The notes beneath the pieces were generated by a model that saw only the letters and a list, made by a program, of their open reading frames with translations, made no database searches and was not told where the DNA came from. The translations under genes were made by a program, and so were the position numbers. This document shows, in pieces, positions 17,821 to 26,207 of a DNA stretch of 64,000 bases. Every line of letters starts with the position of its first letter. Positions within the stretch are counted from its first letter, which is position 1. Source of the stretch: Hormoscilla sp. GM7CHS1pb (GTDB taxonomy: Bacteria > Cyanobacteriota > Cyanobacteriia > Cyanobacteriales > Desertifilaceae); NCBI GenBank assembly GCA_014323675.1, contig JACONN010000005.1, positions 800,953 through 864,952 of the forward strand, given 5' to 3'.

Positions 17821-18351
17821 GTGAAGAACAGGCACTACTTTCGCAAGCCCAAGCTAAAACGCCGCTCTCACCTGGCGATCGCCGTTTTACCTGATGCCGA
17901 TGCGGCTTTTACGGCCTACCGGCTGCTGCAACACCACGGCATGTCACCTGAGTATTTAGCCCTTGTGGGCACTGAATACAACAGTCCGGAATGGGTAGGT
18001 CTGTTCAAACCGACCCAAATTGCCCTGGGTCAAGCCTACCGTCTGGCCATCTTTACTGGAATCTCTGGCTTGGTACTTACCGGTACCCTAGCGGTGGCCT
18101 ATCAGCTAGGACTGATTCCCCTTGAAGATATCAATTGGTTGCTGTTCGTTCCAGCTGTTAGTCTGTTATTAGGCTTCTGTGGAGCGGCGATCGGAGCTTT
18201 AATCGGTTTCTTCGGAGAAGGCAACACTGCCAGTTTTTATCGCCATCAGCTGCGTCAAGGTCGGTACTTGTTAATGATCGAGGGACCAGAAAAGATCGTC
18301 CGCCGGGGAAAGGAAGTTCTCAGCCAATACTCTACTCCCAGAAGATTCTAG
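17821..18351 (+). CDS. Hypothetical membrane protein with glycine-rich TM pair
   Basis: A 176-residue protein of unknown function. The N-terminus is basic, then a ferredoxin-like segment (LAIAVLPDADAAFTAYRLLQ) resembles the nucleotide- or heat-induced 'general stress' modules. Two hydrophobic segments follow (AIFTGISGLVLTGTLAVAYQ and a longer glycine-rich one containing GFCGAAIGALIGFFGEG), and a C-terminal soluble part ends LLMIEGPEKIVRRGKEVL. The arrangement of soluble domain, glycine-zipper membrane pair and soluble domain is common in cyanobacterial envelope stress proteins, but no family is assigned. Start is GTG at 17821. Convergent with moaC, overlapping by four bases. Confidence 0.6.
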   Translation: MKNRHYFRKPKLKRRSHLAIAVLPDADAAFTAYRLLQHHGMSPEYLALVGTEYNSPEWVGLFKPTQIALGQAYRLAIFTGISGLVLTGTLAVAYQLGLIPLEDINWLLFVPAVSLLLGFCGAAIGALIGFFGEGNTASFYRHQLRQGRYLLMIEGPEKIVRRGKEVLSQYSTPRRF

Positions 18352-18842
18352 ATGGCCCGATAATCTCCGGACTTGCCGCCGGTTTTGCTCAAAAGACGAA
18401 TCGATTCAATCTGGATCGACTTTTCCAAGGCTTTGGCCATATCATAGAGAGTGAGGGCGGCCACAGAGACAGCGGTCAGGGCTTCCATTTCCACACCGGT
18501 TTCGGCTTTAGTTTTAACTGTAGCTCGAATCTGATAACCAGGCAACTGGGGGTCTGGGGTGAGTTGGACCTCAATTTTCTGCAGGGGTAGGGGGTGACAC
18601 AAGGGAATCAACTGTGCTGTTTGCTTTGCTGCCATAATACCTGCTATCCTAGCAGTGGCTAAGACATCGCCCTTGGGGGCGTTACCGGATTGAATGGCGG
18701 CCAAGGTTTCTGACAACATCCGCACCTGACCGGCAGCTACCGCTTCTCGGACAGTCTGGGGCTTAGGGGAAACATCCACCATCTGGGCTTGTCCCTGCTG
18801 GTCCAAGTGGCTTAAAATTTTTTCTGAAAAATTTGTTGTCAT
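18348..18842 (-). CDS. moaC: Cyclic pyranopterin monophosphate synthase MoaC
   Basis: Second step of molybdenum-cofactor synthesis: converts the MoaA product to cyclic pyranopterin monophosphate. The 164 residues match the family's usual length. Diagnostic motifs are MVDVSPKPQTVREAVAAG, KQTAQLIPLCHPLPL and TGVEMEALTAVSVAALTLYD (active-site region), plus the ending KTGGKSGDYRA. The frame is intact and the start is ATG at 18842. No other moa genes are adjacent. The tRNA-Arg gene lies upstream on the other strand, 73 bases away. Confidence 0.96.
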   Translation of the reverse strand: MTTNFSEKILSHLDQQGQAQMVDVSPKPQTVREAVAAGQVRMLSETLAAIQSGNAPKGDVLATARIAGIMAAKQTAQLIPLCHPLPLQKIEVQLTPDPQLPGYQIRATVKTKAETGVEMEALTAVSVAALTLYDMAKALEKSIQIESIRLLSKTGGKSGDYRAI

Positions 18843-18914
18843 TCTGAGATCCTGTGTTAGGATAGTTTATGTGGAGGTTAGGGATTACCCAAAACATCCA
18901 TCCCATCTAAACAA

Positions 18915-18988
18915 GGGCTTGTAGCTCAGTGGACTAGAGCACGTGGCTACGGACCACGGTGTCGGGGGTTCGAATCCCTCCTAGCCCG
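18915..18988 (+). tRNA. tRNA-Arg (anticodon ACG)
   Basis: A 74-base cloverleaf: acceptor GGGCTTG/CTAGCCC (one T-T mismatch), D arm GCTC...GAGC, anticodon stem CGTGG/CCACG with loop CTACGGA (anticodon ACG), T arm with TTCGAAT loop, discriminator G. The 3' CCA is not encoded. Confidence 0.95.
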
Positions 18989-19001
18989 TTTATGTAAACC
19001 G

Positions 19002-19056
19002 TTTGTAGTAAACGCTTTAGCGTTTGCCGTTCGTAGTAAACGCTAAAGCGTTTGCA
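19002..19056. repeat. Palindromic GTAGTAAACGCTTTAGCGTTT repeat
   Basis: Two back-to-back copies after the tRNA: TTGTAGTAAACGCTTTAGCG and CGTAGTAAACGCTAAAGCGT. Each contains the AACGCTTTAGCGTT stem, and the unit is a variant of the GTAGTAAGGACTTTAGTCC family seen at 11.87, 15.59 and 16.75 kb. Confidence 0.65.
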
Positions 19057-19155
19057 GGTTGGGTTTCGTGCCTCAACCCAACCTACGGGAAAACCGGTAG
19101 TCAGGGAAACATAACAACCGGTCGTTGGGCGATCGAATTTTGATGATGGGGGCAT

Positions 19156-19858
19156 TCAATCGGGTTTGATATAATTATTCACTTCTGAGTTAAATTGCCG
19201 TTGTAACTCTTCCCAGGTTTCATACTGCCTTAGTAACTCCTCGGCATATTTTTTCAGGTCGATGAATAGATCGCCTTCAGCGTCATATTTGGCCACCCCC
19301 TTACCGGTATAATAGGTAATTGCTCCCAGCACGATCTCTAATGGCGATCGCTTCTGCTAATTCTTTAGCTGGGTCATGTTCTGGTAGCAGGGTGACTAAT
19401 ACTTCCTTCTTACCATTACGGTCGGTTAAGCAGTTACCGGGCATGCCATCAGCAACACATAAGATCGGATAATTGTGCAGGTAATCGCTGCCGATGTACC
19501 TTAACTTGCCTTCTGTGTGATCCCGTTGGAATCTAGCAGATACTTGCTGACAACGAGTGTAGCCCGAAGGAACGAAATGTTCTGTTTGCCACAAAAACAT
19601 CGGAATGGTTCCCCGTGAAGTTTTCGCCATTGTAGCTAGCTTACCGTTCCTCTCTCCACAGATGAATTTGGTTTGTCTGAGGATTTGGGATCCAGTTTGT
19701 CAGAGGGTGGGGGTCGGTGCGGGAGTCTGTTTGGGAGTCACTGCGAGAGTCGCTGCGGGAGTAGGACTGCTGGTGATTTGGCCTGCTTCGGTCCTGGAAC
19801 AGCTAACTAGGACCGCGATCGCGTGCAAAAAAACTAAAGCTAGGGTTCTGGTTTGCAT
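19156..19858 (-). pseudogene. COP23-domain protein, broken by a stop and a frameshift
   Basis: Cyanobacterial secreted or lipid-anchored protein of the COP23 family (first described as a circadian-oscillating membrane protein). The ATG at 19858 has AGAGGTG upstream and starts a signal sequence (MQTRTLALVFLHAIAVLVSC, lipobox-like Cys), followed by a Thr/Pro linker. An in-frame TGA at 19700-19702 ends that part. The same frame then resumes with FICGERNGKLATMAK and the domain core (GYTRCQQVSARFQ, GKLRYIG, PILCVAD). Near 19335-19342 the frame shifts by one base, and the last 60 codons (EIVLGAITYYTGKGVAKYD and on) end at TGA 19156-19158. Two independent lesions make this a pseudogene unless the sequence is wrong. 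Confidence 0.7.
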
Positions 19859-20602
19859 AATCGCACCTCTGCTGAAAGTATATGTTAAATATTGTACTCC
19901 GTTCGTAGTGTTCCGCCATCGCGTTAATGCCACTCTTCCCAAAATGTCCGCACCGCTATAGCCACAAGAATAGCAATTCCCACCATTCCGGGCACTATTA
20001 AAATTCCGATCGACCCACTCAGGCAGCTTCTTAGTATTATCTGCGTCATCGTTGTCTTTTTTGTCTGGAACCTTAGCTATGGGCTGGCCACCACCCCTAA
20101 CCCGATCGCCGCGATCGCCCCTGCTATCATTGACAGTGACTTCATAGTGTCACCCCTTTGAGATCGCCTTTACTTCATCGTACTACACTGATGCCTAATC
20201 TGCTCTTTTGCTCTCAAACTTTACCAGTCAACTATACTCTCAAGCTATTAAAGGCTGGTGATAGCTGGCCCCCAAGCCTAGGGCCCGCGATCGCCGCCCC
20301 GATGATCGATGCTAGTGACTTGATTTTGCTCATTAGGCCACCCCTTTCAGATAACCTTACCTCATCCTAATACATCTATTGGTCTTTGTTCCCTATTTTA
20401 TGCTTATACAGAATATTTTCATCTCTGGTGGCCACTTTTACTTCAGCTACCGGTAGTTCCCGGCTGTCACCCTCCCTCACAGGCCCCCACATGATGCTTT
20501 CCCCTCAGATGGACAGTGCCACCTGACGCTACCGGTAGGTTCATCCCGGTTTGGCCTCCAGCGAAGCCTGTTGCATTCGGGTAGCTTCTTTACCGATCCT
20601 AG
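19859..20602. other. Gene-poor stretch with two similar small-peptide starts
   Basis: No full gene. On the minus strand two short frames share the leader AAAGGGGTG and the same kind of start: 20077-20145 (MKSLSMIAGAIAAIGLGVV, 22 codons) and 20232-20333 (MSKIKSLASIIGAAIAG, 33 codons). After the first, a one-base shift would continue into a polar Cys-containing sequence (AKVPDKKDNDDADNTKKLPE). They look like remnants of two related short secreted proteins. Bases 20440-20560 contain two CTACCGGTAG palindromes. Confidence 0.35.
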
Positions 20603-20632
20603 TTGACAGATGACAGTTTATTGCTATATAAT
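20603..20632 (+). promoter_or_regulatory. Strong sigma-70-type promoter
   Basis: TTGACA at 20603-20608 and TATAAT at 20627-20632, both perfect consensus with an 18-base spacer, 27 bases before the ATG at 20659. It should drive the two-gene unit that follows. Confidence 0.75.
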
Positions 20633-20658
20633 GAATAACAATCTTGAGTCAGCACTAT

Positions 20659-21003
20659 ATGGCAAATTTACCAGAGTCAACCCTGATAACTGTTGCAAAC
20701 TTGCTGCCGCGCCTGTTTCAAGTTATTAACCTGGCAACCGAAACTGAATTCAACCTGTTTGAACGGTATGGAGAGACTGAAGCAACTCTCCCGGAATTAG
20801 AGGAACTCGAAAATGCCGCAGAAAGGGTAAGAGGTTCTTACGATCGTCTTTACGGGCTAGTGTTACAGGTCGCCCAGACTCAACTAGCGGCTTCTTCAGC
20901 CATAATAGATTTATTGTATCGCTCGATAGAACTGGCAGTGGCGAACGCTGATGCATCAGAGGCAAGTGCTCTAGAAGTTAAAAGGAGTTGGAATTTACCA
21001 TGA
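20659..21003 (+). CDS. Hypothetical helical protein, first of a coupled pair
   Basis: Unknown family, 114 residues from the ATG at 20659 (a TTG at 20644 is also in frame but lies close to the promoter's start point). The sequence is helical and acidic, with heptad-like spacing (LPELEELENAAERVRGSYD) and a C-terminal Ala-rich helix (AASSAIIDLLYRSIELAVAN). Its stop overlaps the next gene's start as ATGA, so the two are translationally coupled. A perfect consensus promoter stands just upstream. No toxin or antitoxin motif was recognised. Confidence 0.6.
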   Translation: MANLPESTLITVANLLPRLFQVINLATETEFNLFERYGETEATLPELEELENAAERVRGSYDRLYGLVLQVAQTQLAASSAIIDLLYRSIELAVANADASEASALEVKRSWNLP

Positions 21004-21218
21004 CTAACGATTATCAAATCCCAGATGCTCAAACGAGAGCAAGAAATGTGGCCCGGTTGCGGGAAGTTTGCTTGAGGTTTGACGAACTGAATATGTTATT
21101 GGCACAAGCAAACGCTCTTGCTGAGATAGAATTGCAAAATAGTCCCCTTTATGTGAGTCGCAGGCAACGAGTGCGGAAGCAGTTAGAGGATAATAAAGCA
21201 GTTCTGAATAATAGGTAG
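21000..21218 (+). CDS. Hypothetical small helical protein, second of the pair
   Basis: Unknown family, 72 residues. The ATG at 21000 has AAAGGAG at an ideal distance and overlaps the previous stop; the TTG at 20988 was rejected. The protein is a predicted helical hairpin (ARNVARLREVCLRFDELNML ... LYVSRRQRVRKQLEDNKAVL), basic at the end. Small coupled helical pairs of this kind are often complexes, but no specific function is supported. Confidence 0.6.
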   Translation: MTNDYQIPDAQTRARNVARLREVCLRFDELNMLLAQANALAEIELQNSPLYVSRRQRVRKQLEDNKAVLNNR

Positions 21219-21299
21219 GATGGGTTCGACGGGTGCAAAGCACGATCGATAGCTGCGCCCGTATCTGTCCAAACTCAGGTGGGCTGTTGGTGGGCGGTG

Positions 21300-21662
21300 C
21301 TACTTGATTTCAAAAGAATCAATCATTGCCTCTACCTCTGTTAGATAATCTTCATATTCACTTGCCTCTGCCCTGTAGGTGATGATGTATGCTGAGCGAT
21401 CGCCCTTTAAGGCAAACACCTGCATCATTTGCCAATTTTGGCCTTCATTTTCCCCCTCATAGACAATTTTATAGGCATCTGGTTGATTTCCCAACTCGGT
21501 CGCCCCTTGGGAGACCACCTGATAGTTAGAAAAGTCTTGTATTTCCCGCAGAGCTAAATTTTTATATTCCTCCAGACTCATCGGTTCTGAGAATTCCTGA
21601 ATGGTTATCGTCACTTCTGGGGCCAATTTATCCCCACTGGCTGGCCCAACAAACCTGGCCAC
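21300..21662 (-). pseudogene. PsbP-like domain fragment, probably a detached kinase C-terminus
   Basis: The 120 codons match the PsbP-like domain found at the C-terminus of some cyanobacterial Ser/Thr kinases and lipoproteins. Evidence is the order APEVTITIQEF, PMSLEEYKNLALREI, the YKIVYEGENEGQNWQMMQ hairpin and the final YLTEVEAMIDSFEIK. The frame can be followed upstream (SKPEQQLNWNPEKINRKNSI) to a TAG without a proper start; the GTG at 21662 would remove part of the fold. A damaged kinase gene without such a domain ends 1.1 kb upstream on the same strand (22761-24294), so I infer the two were once one gene. It might also be a short separate gene with an undetected start. Confidence 0.5.
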
Positions 21663-22136
21663 TTCCGTTTCTTTCAGAATGGAATTTTTTCTATTTATCT
21701 TTTCGGGGTTCCAGTTTAGCTGTTGCTCTGGTTTAGAATACCTCTAAAGCTGTTTCATTACCCCCCCTTAGGAATTATCTGTCAAGGCCCATACTACTGC
21801 ACCCAATACGATCGCGACTCCCAGGGCGATTAATATTTTCTGCTATCCACTGGCTCCGCCTGTGGATAGCTTCGTTGGTGCCATATTAGACGTCGGCGAC
21901 CCCGATGCTGTTGGTGTGGATAAGATTGTTTTCTTCGCCAGCGATCGATCCATGGCCTCTCGGGGCAGGCCGCAAATTACACAATATCCTCTCGAGTTTT
22001 CTTGCGGTTCATGGGGTCCAGTGCCATTGTATGCCCCGATCGTTATTTTTCGGATCCCCATCGCAGGTCCAATTTCCTTGGGGTTTCAACTTCCTCACCT
22101 CCCTAGAGACTCTCTCAGTCTACACGGATGATTAGC
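21663..22136. other. Gene-poor stretch with one peptide remnant
   Basis: No full gene in 474 bases. On the minus strand, 21768-21839 encodes a single membrane-like segment (KILIALGVAIVLGAVVWALT) with no start, cut off by a TATCCACTGGCTCCGCC palindrome at 21843-21867. The remaining 270 bases show only non-coding frames on both strands. Confidence 0.4.
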
Positions 22137-22343
22137 CTAAAATCTACAGCTTGGCACGGGGCTGTAAGGTGGATCTGGTCGAAATTCCTGCTGAACCGGT
22201 GGCACGCTGTCTTTCTCCTGCGACCTCAAAATATTAATCCAGTTTAGCAGACCCTCGATGATGGTCGCTATAATTACAGCGGCTGCACCCACAATTATTG
22301 CTATCACCTGAAGTTTATCGCTGCGCGACCATCCGTTTGCCAT
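22137..22343 (-). CDS. Short single-pass membrane protein
   Basis: Unknown family, 68 residues from the ATG at 22343 (MANGWSRSDKLQVIAIIVGA); the GTG at 22355 is less likely. One clear membrane helix (VIAIIVGAAAVIIATIIEGL) is followed by a polar, Pro-rich tail. It resembles the membrane remnant at 21768-21839 in layout, and both sit in decayed DNA. Expression is uncertain. Confidence 0.45.
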   Translation of the reverse strand: MANGWSRSDKLQVIAIIVGAAAVIIATIIEGLLNWINILRSQEKDSVPPVQQEFRPDPPYSPVPSCRF

Positions 22344-22381
22344 AACTCTCACCACATTACTGGCATACTATAGATATTGCA

Positions 22382-22730
22382 GTGCGTTTCGTTCAGGTGT
22401 AAACCACCGGTGAATATAACGGACTAAAGTCCTGACTAGGTAAAAACTAGCGATCTCCTCCGACTTTACAGGGGCACATGTTAGGAAAGAGTGGTACCAA
22501 GGGTTAAGCAATTCTCCCGTCACAAACCGCCCAGAGTTAGGCGTGTAACTTAGTCAATCAACGACAACCATAAGGGGTGAAATTTCATGAGATAAGGCCA
22601 AGTAGGAGTAATCCTGCCCAGTGCTACCTATGACAAAGGCTTATCAACCAGTAGCCGGATGCATTGAAAGGTGCAAGTCCGGTTCCGAATGGGAGGGTTG
22701 TCCCGTGAGGGACAGCTCGACCCCGCCCAC
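22382..22730 (+). mobile_element. Group II intron remnant without an encoded protein
   Basis: Begins GTGCGTTTCG at 22382, matching the GUGYG 5' consensus and resembling the first bases of the active intron at 9238 (both continue into a CACCGG segment). A 34-base domain V stands at 22652-22685: TAGCCGGATGCATTGAAAGG then TGCAAGTCCGGTTC, with the AGC triad and GAAA loop. A domain VI stem with an unpaired A follows, and the end is near CCCAC at 22730. At about 349 bases it is too short for a full ribozyme and has no reverse transcriptase, so it is a deleted derivative. It lies antisense to the neighbouring genes. Confidence 0.7.
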
Positions 22731-22760
22731 TCAGCACCACGGTTTTTCAGGGGACTCTGG

Positions 22761-24294
22761 CTATTCTCTGCAATTACCCCAGAGGATCGAGGTACAGGGC
22801 GGTAAATCCTGGTTGCTTGGTGGCCCTGGCGATCGCCTCTTCTCGATCTCCCCATTAATGCTATCTAGTTCCCGATTGTATTGCGCAACTTTATTGTGTT
22901 TTACCTTATGTGCTAGGCTATCTGCAGGAATCTGCTTCAGTTTTGCGATCGCCTGAATCAATTTAGCTCCAGCACCCTCAAGTTGTGATCTATTTTTAGC
23001 AGCAGCATAGTCTGACTTAGCCTCGCTAGCGATCGCCTCAGCCTCATCCAAGAGTTGCTGTGCATTTTCCTCAAACGCCAGACGCCCATTCATGCTTCTG
23101 AACTCACTCTGGTAATTTGTTAATAAACTATGGGCCTCTGAGTATAATCTGGAACTTCCCGGAATCATCTCCAACTGGCCGATCGCCTCTTCCATGCGCT
23201 TGCGCTCCCGATACAATTCTGATATTCTTTGGGCATTCTCAAATTGAGTCCTAGCTGAGGAGGCGTGGTCTTTGGCCTCATCGATCGCAAGGCGATCTTT
23301 CTCAACCCGTTCAGGTCGATCCTGAGAGCGCAACTCTTCTATCATTGCCGGGACAAATGCTATGGCCGAGATTATCAGGCCCAGCCCGATCGTAGCAGCA
23401 ATTGTATAAATCCAGACCTTCGTCTGCTTCGGGGTAAAAGGAGGGTTTGGAGATGAACTGGGCGAGCAGACAACCGTAGTCCCAAGATTATTTTGCCAGG
23501 ATCTGACAGCTTGCAGAGCCTCGGTTGCGGACTGATCGCGCTGACGAAGAGCGCGACTCACCATGCGATCCAATACCTCTGCCAGATCGTCAGAGACCTG
23601 CGCTTTCTGCCGCCACATAATTTCATCCGTATCCCGGTCTCTTGGCAGCCGATCGGGCTCCAGACCGGTCAAGGCTTGGAGCCCGATCGCGCCCACAGCA
23701 TAGACATCGCTGCTCAAATGGGGGAAACCTTCAATTTGTTCGGTGGGCATATAGCCCGGAGTACCGATCGTAACAGTGCGACCATTAATCCCCCAGCCGT
23801 AACTTGCTTGACCGCCCCAAAATCAATCAACACCAACTTATTGTCTTGATGGCGGCGGATGATATTGCTCGGCTTAATGTCCCGATGCACTACATTGTGA
23901 TCGTGGACAAATTCTAGCACCTCTAATATTTCCGATACTAGCCCGATCGCTTGTGCCGATGGCAGCCTGCGATCGGGCAATAATTCATCACTCAAAGGAT
24001 GTCCGTCAATAAATTCTTGAACGATATAGAACTCGTCCTTTTCCTCAAAATAGGCCAGTAGCCGAGGAATTTGCGGATGTTCTCCCAAAGTTTCTAAAGT
24101 TTCCGCCTCCGTTTTAAACAAGCGTCGGGCCGTCTGCATAATTTGAGGATCCGGGTCAGCAAGCTGTAGTTGCTTGACCACGCATTTGGGCTGACCGGGG
24201 CGCTAGTATCTTCTGCTAGATAGGTTTGCCCAAAGCTACCTGAACCCAGGGGGGCCGTGACTTTGTAACGTCCATCTAAAATTTGTCCGCTCAT
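22761..24294 (-). pseudogene. Membrane Ser/Thr protein kinase, two frameshifts
   Basis: Hanks-type (PknB-like) kinase that would phosphorylate protein Ser/Thr residues. The ATG at 24294 starts MSGQILDGRYKVTAPLGSGS, with the glycine loop GSGSFGQTY. The catalytic loop VVHRDIKPSNII and the metal-binding DFG follow (LIDFGAVKQ). One base is missing near 24203 (before the invariant-Lys strand CVVKQL) and another in the G run at 23790-23794, after which TIGTPGYMPTEQ resumes in the third frame. A membrane helix (TIAATIGLGLIISAIAFV) precedes a long coiled coil. Adding one base at each site restores a continuous protein. The C-terminal sensor domain seems lost; a PsbP-like piece lies downstream at 21300-21662. 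Confidence 0.82.
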
Positions 24295-24459
24295 GGCAGG
24301 TTACTTTGACCAACTGTCGGGTGGGCATCGCCCACCTCATTATACATCACCTGGCAACTATGGGGTCAGTTCGCTGTCAAACAATCTTCAGCCTGTGGCG
24401 CCTCGAAACCTGGCGATCGCCTGGGTGGATTAAAATCCACGGCGGGCCAGGAGACCAAT

Positions 24460-24776
24460 CTAAACAAAATCATCCGCACCAATCAGCGCATCATCAATTT
24501 TCCGCAAAGTAGCCAGAGTTTCTCCCGTATCTAGGGTTTTAATCCGAGTGGAACTGCCGCGCCCGACTATCTCTAAATCGCTGAAACTCAAACCTCCTCC
24601 TAACCCGATCTTATCCGTGCCATCCTCAAAGTTGAAGATGGTATCCCGGCCCATGCTCGGAGCCAAGGTGACATCAGGTTCTTTATTCTCATCGATCCAT
24701 TCACCCAGGCGCAGGCGCAGCAGCTCGTCATCTCTAACCGCAGTCGAGTCAGTTCGAACAGAGGGAGAGTTGATCC
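24460..24776 (-). pseudogene. C-terminal fragment of a calcium-binding (RTX-like) protein
   Basis: The last 105 codons read like the end of a haemolysin-type calcium-binding repeat protein: RDTIFNFEDGTDKIGLGGGL, then LSFSDLEIVG and TLATLRKIDDALIGADDFV before the stop. The frame upstream (to 24828) is derived from a repeat and no N-terminal part exists. It directly follows, on the same strand, the duplicated dockerin-type fragment. Confidence 0.65.
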
Positions 24777-25465
24777 TTGAATAACTGCACTGACAGTCTG
24801 ACTCCAAGGACCCAGTTCCCCTCCCCAACCACGCCTTCCCAGGCGGAGCCCGGGAAGGAGAGGAATAAGGTTTTACAGCACGTCGAAGGATTGCATCTGA
24901 TCATTAATTCCCGGAACAGTAGTAAGGGTGGCACCTTCGCTTACTACACCCAAGAAGGATTGCAGGTGCTCATTAATTGCCTCCGCAGTAGTACGGGTGG
25001 CACCTTCGCTTATTACACCCTGGATCAAAGCCTGATCCTCGAACCCGAGAGCATGGCGCAGGAATAAAATGCCATCAGTTAACGCTCCTGCCGTGCCATT
25101 GCCATCTATATCTAACATCATGTCCCCCACTTCGTCCAAGTAGGTAACAATTTCTGACGGATCGCTGGTGGCACCTTCGCCTACAACATCTTTAGTCAAA
25201 GTCTCTCCCCTGAACCCGAAGAGATAACGTATGGCCACAAGGCCGTCAGTTAACGCATCTATAGCTCCATTCCCATCAATGTCCAGTGTCGGTTGAGTGC
25301 GCAAGGTTAATGCAATTGAACTGGGGGCAAAGTTGCTATTTGCAGGCAGGTCATCTGGGTTGGCACTAAAGTTGATCTGCGTCCCTTCAAACCCTGGTAA
25401 CGCTGTGAAGTTGGCCGTATAGAGGGTAGGATTAGGATTGTTGGGCATGTCCTCAAGGGAACGTG
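24777..25465 (-). pseudogene. Copy of the C-terminus and 3' flank of the 59.8-62.1 kb propeller protein
   Basis: Encodes a fragment nearly identical to the end of the gene at 59764-62055: NPTLYTANFTALPGFEGTQI, DDLPANSNF, then two EF-hand dockerin-like repeats (DIDGNGAIDALTDGLVAIRY and LDIDGNGTAGALTDGILFLR). A short extra repeat (GVVSEGATLTTVPGIND) sits near the end. The similarity runs on past the stop into the 3' flank (palindromic CTTCCCGGGCTCCGCCTGGG element and TCAGTGCAGTTATTCAAGG). No start or N-terminal domains are present. It is inverted with respect to the complete gene. Confidence 0.82.
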
Positions 25466-25514
25466 AGTCGCAGTTGGCGAAACCGAACTGATTGCTACCA
25501 GAATCGAGTAATTG

Positions 25515-25897
25515 AAGTTCATTTTGCAAGAGCAGATTGTGTTGATTGTCCAGCCAGAGAGCTTTGTACCCACTCTCTTAAATCACCCCGATTGCTGAAA
25601 CTCCGACCGCCCGAGCAACATCAGGCTTTACAAGCGGCCCGACAGCGTCAAACTACCGATGAGTTTAAACATAACTACGCTAAAAGAGCTGGTTGTGAAG
25701 CCACTATCTCACAAGGCATTCGAGCGTTTGATTTGCGTCGAAGTCGTTATAAAGGTTTAGCCAAAACGAATTTGCAGCATATAGCAGTGGCGATCGCCAT
25801 TAATTTAAGCCGTTTGCGAGATTGGTGGGCCGGGCGCCCTGTGGTCAGTCGTCGCCTAACTCCATTTGCGGCTCTATTGCATGCTGCCAAAACCTAA
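25515..25897 (+). mobile_element. IS1182-type transposase, C-terminal fragment
   Basis: About 127 codons from the end of an IS1182-family (DDE_Tnp_1_6) transposase: a Cys-rich segment (ARADCVDCPARELCTHS) followed by the family's C-terminal YAKRAGCEATISQGIRAFDL, which includes the last catalytic Glu, and SRYKGLAKTNLQHIAVAIAI. The first two-thirds are missing; bases before 25515 belong to other DNA in the opposite sense. No inverted terminal repeats were found. It cannot be active. Confidence 0.8.
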
Positions 25898-25917
25898 CTG
25901 ACCTAACTGATGCTGGA

Positions 25918-25951
25918 TTAACTGGGGGGGGGTATGACCCCCCCCAGTTAA
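25918..25951. terminator. Very GC-rich perfect hairpin
   Basis: TTAACTGGGGGGGG / CCCCCCCCAGTTAA with a TATGA loop. It could end transcription in either direction or be the end of a miniature element. It lies between the transposase fragment and the injection-system cluster. No T run follows on either side. Confidence 0.45.
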
Positions 25952-26207
25952 TTCGCCAACAGAATCTGGTCAGGGGCGGGCTATATTACAGATCAGCTAT
26001 CAACTAATGCATGACCACACCCTTGGCGAATGGCTCCCTAAGATAGACTAACTGGGGCGGCAGGCGATCGCTTGTAATTGAAAGTCCAGTAGTTTGACAT
26101 CTTCGACAGATTACCGGTTAAGGAGACGGTGCTGACAACCTTGGGGCAGGCGATCCGCCCGCCCTACGAACCTCCAACTTCCAGGTTGGGCAAAAAAACA
26201 GCGTTAT
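25952..26207. other. Leader region of the injection-system cluster
   Basis: No gene seen. TTGACA at 26094-26099 could be a -35 box, but the -10 region 17-18 bases later (GGTTAA/GTTAAG) is poor. A short palindromic GGCAGGCGATCCGCCCGCCC motif lies at about 26140-26163. Confidence 0.3.

Noticed and set aside
18934..19155. Minus-strand 73-codon frame across the tRNA
   Set aside because: It is the reverse complement of tRNA-Arg plus repeats; the GIRTPDTVV-type end is a well-known tRNA artefact.
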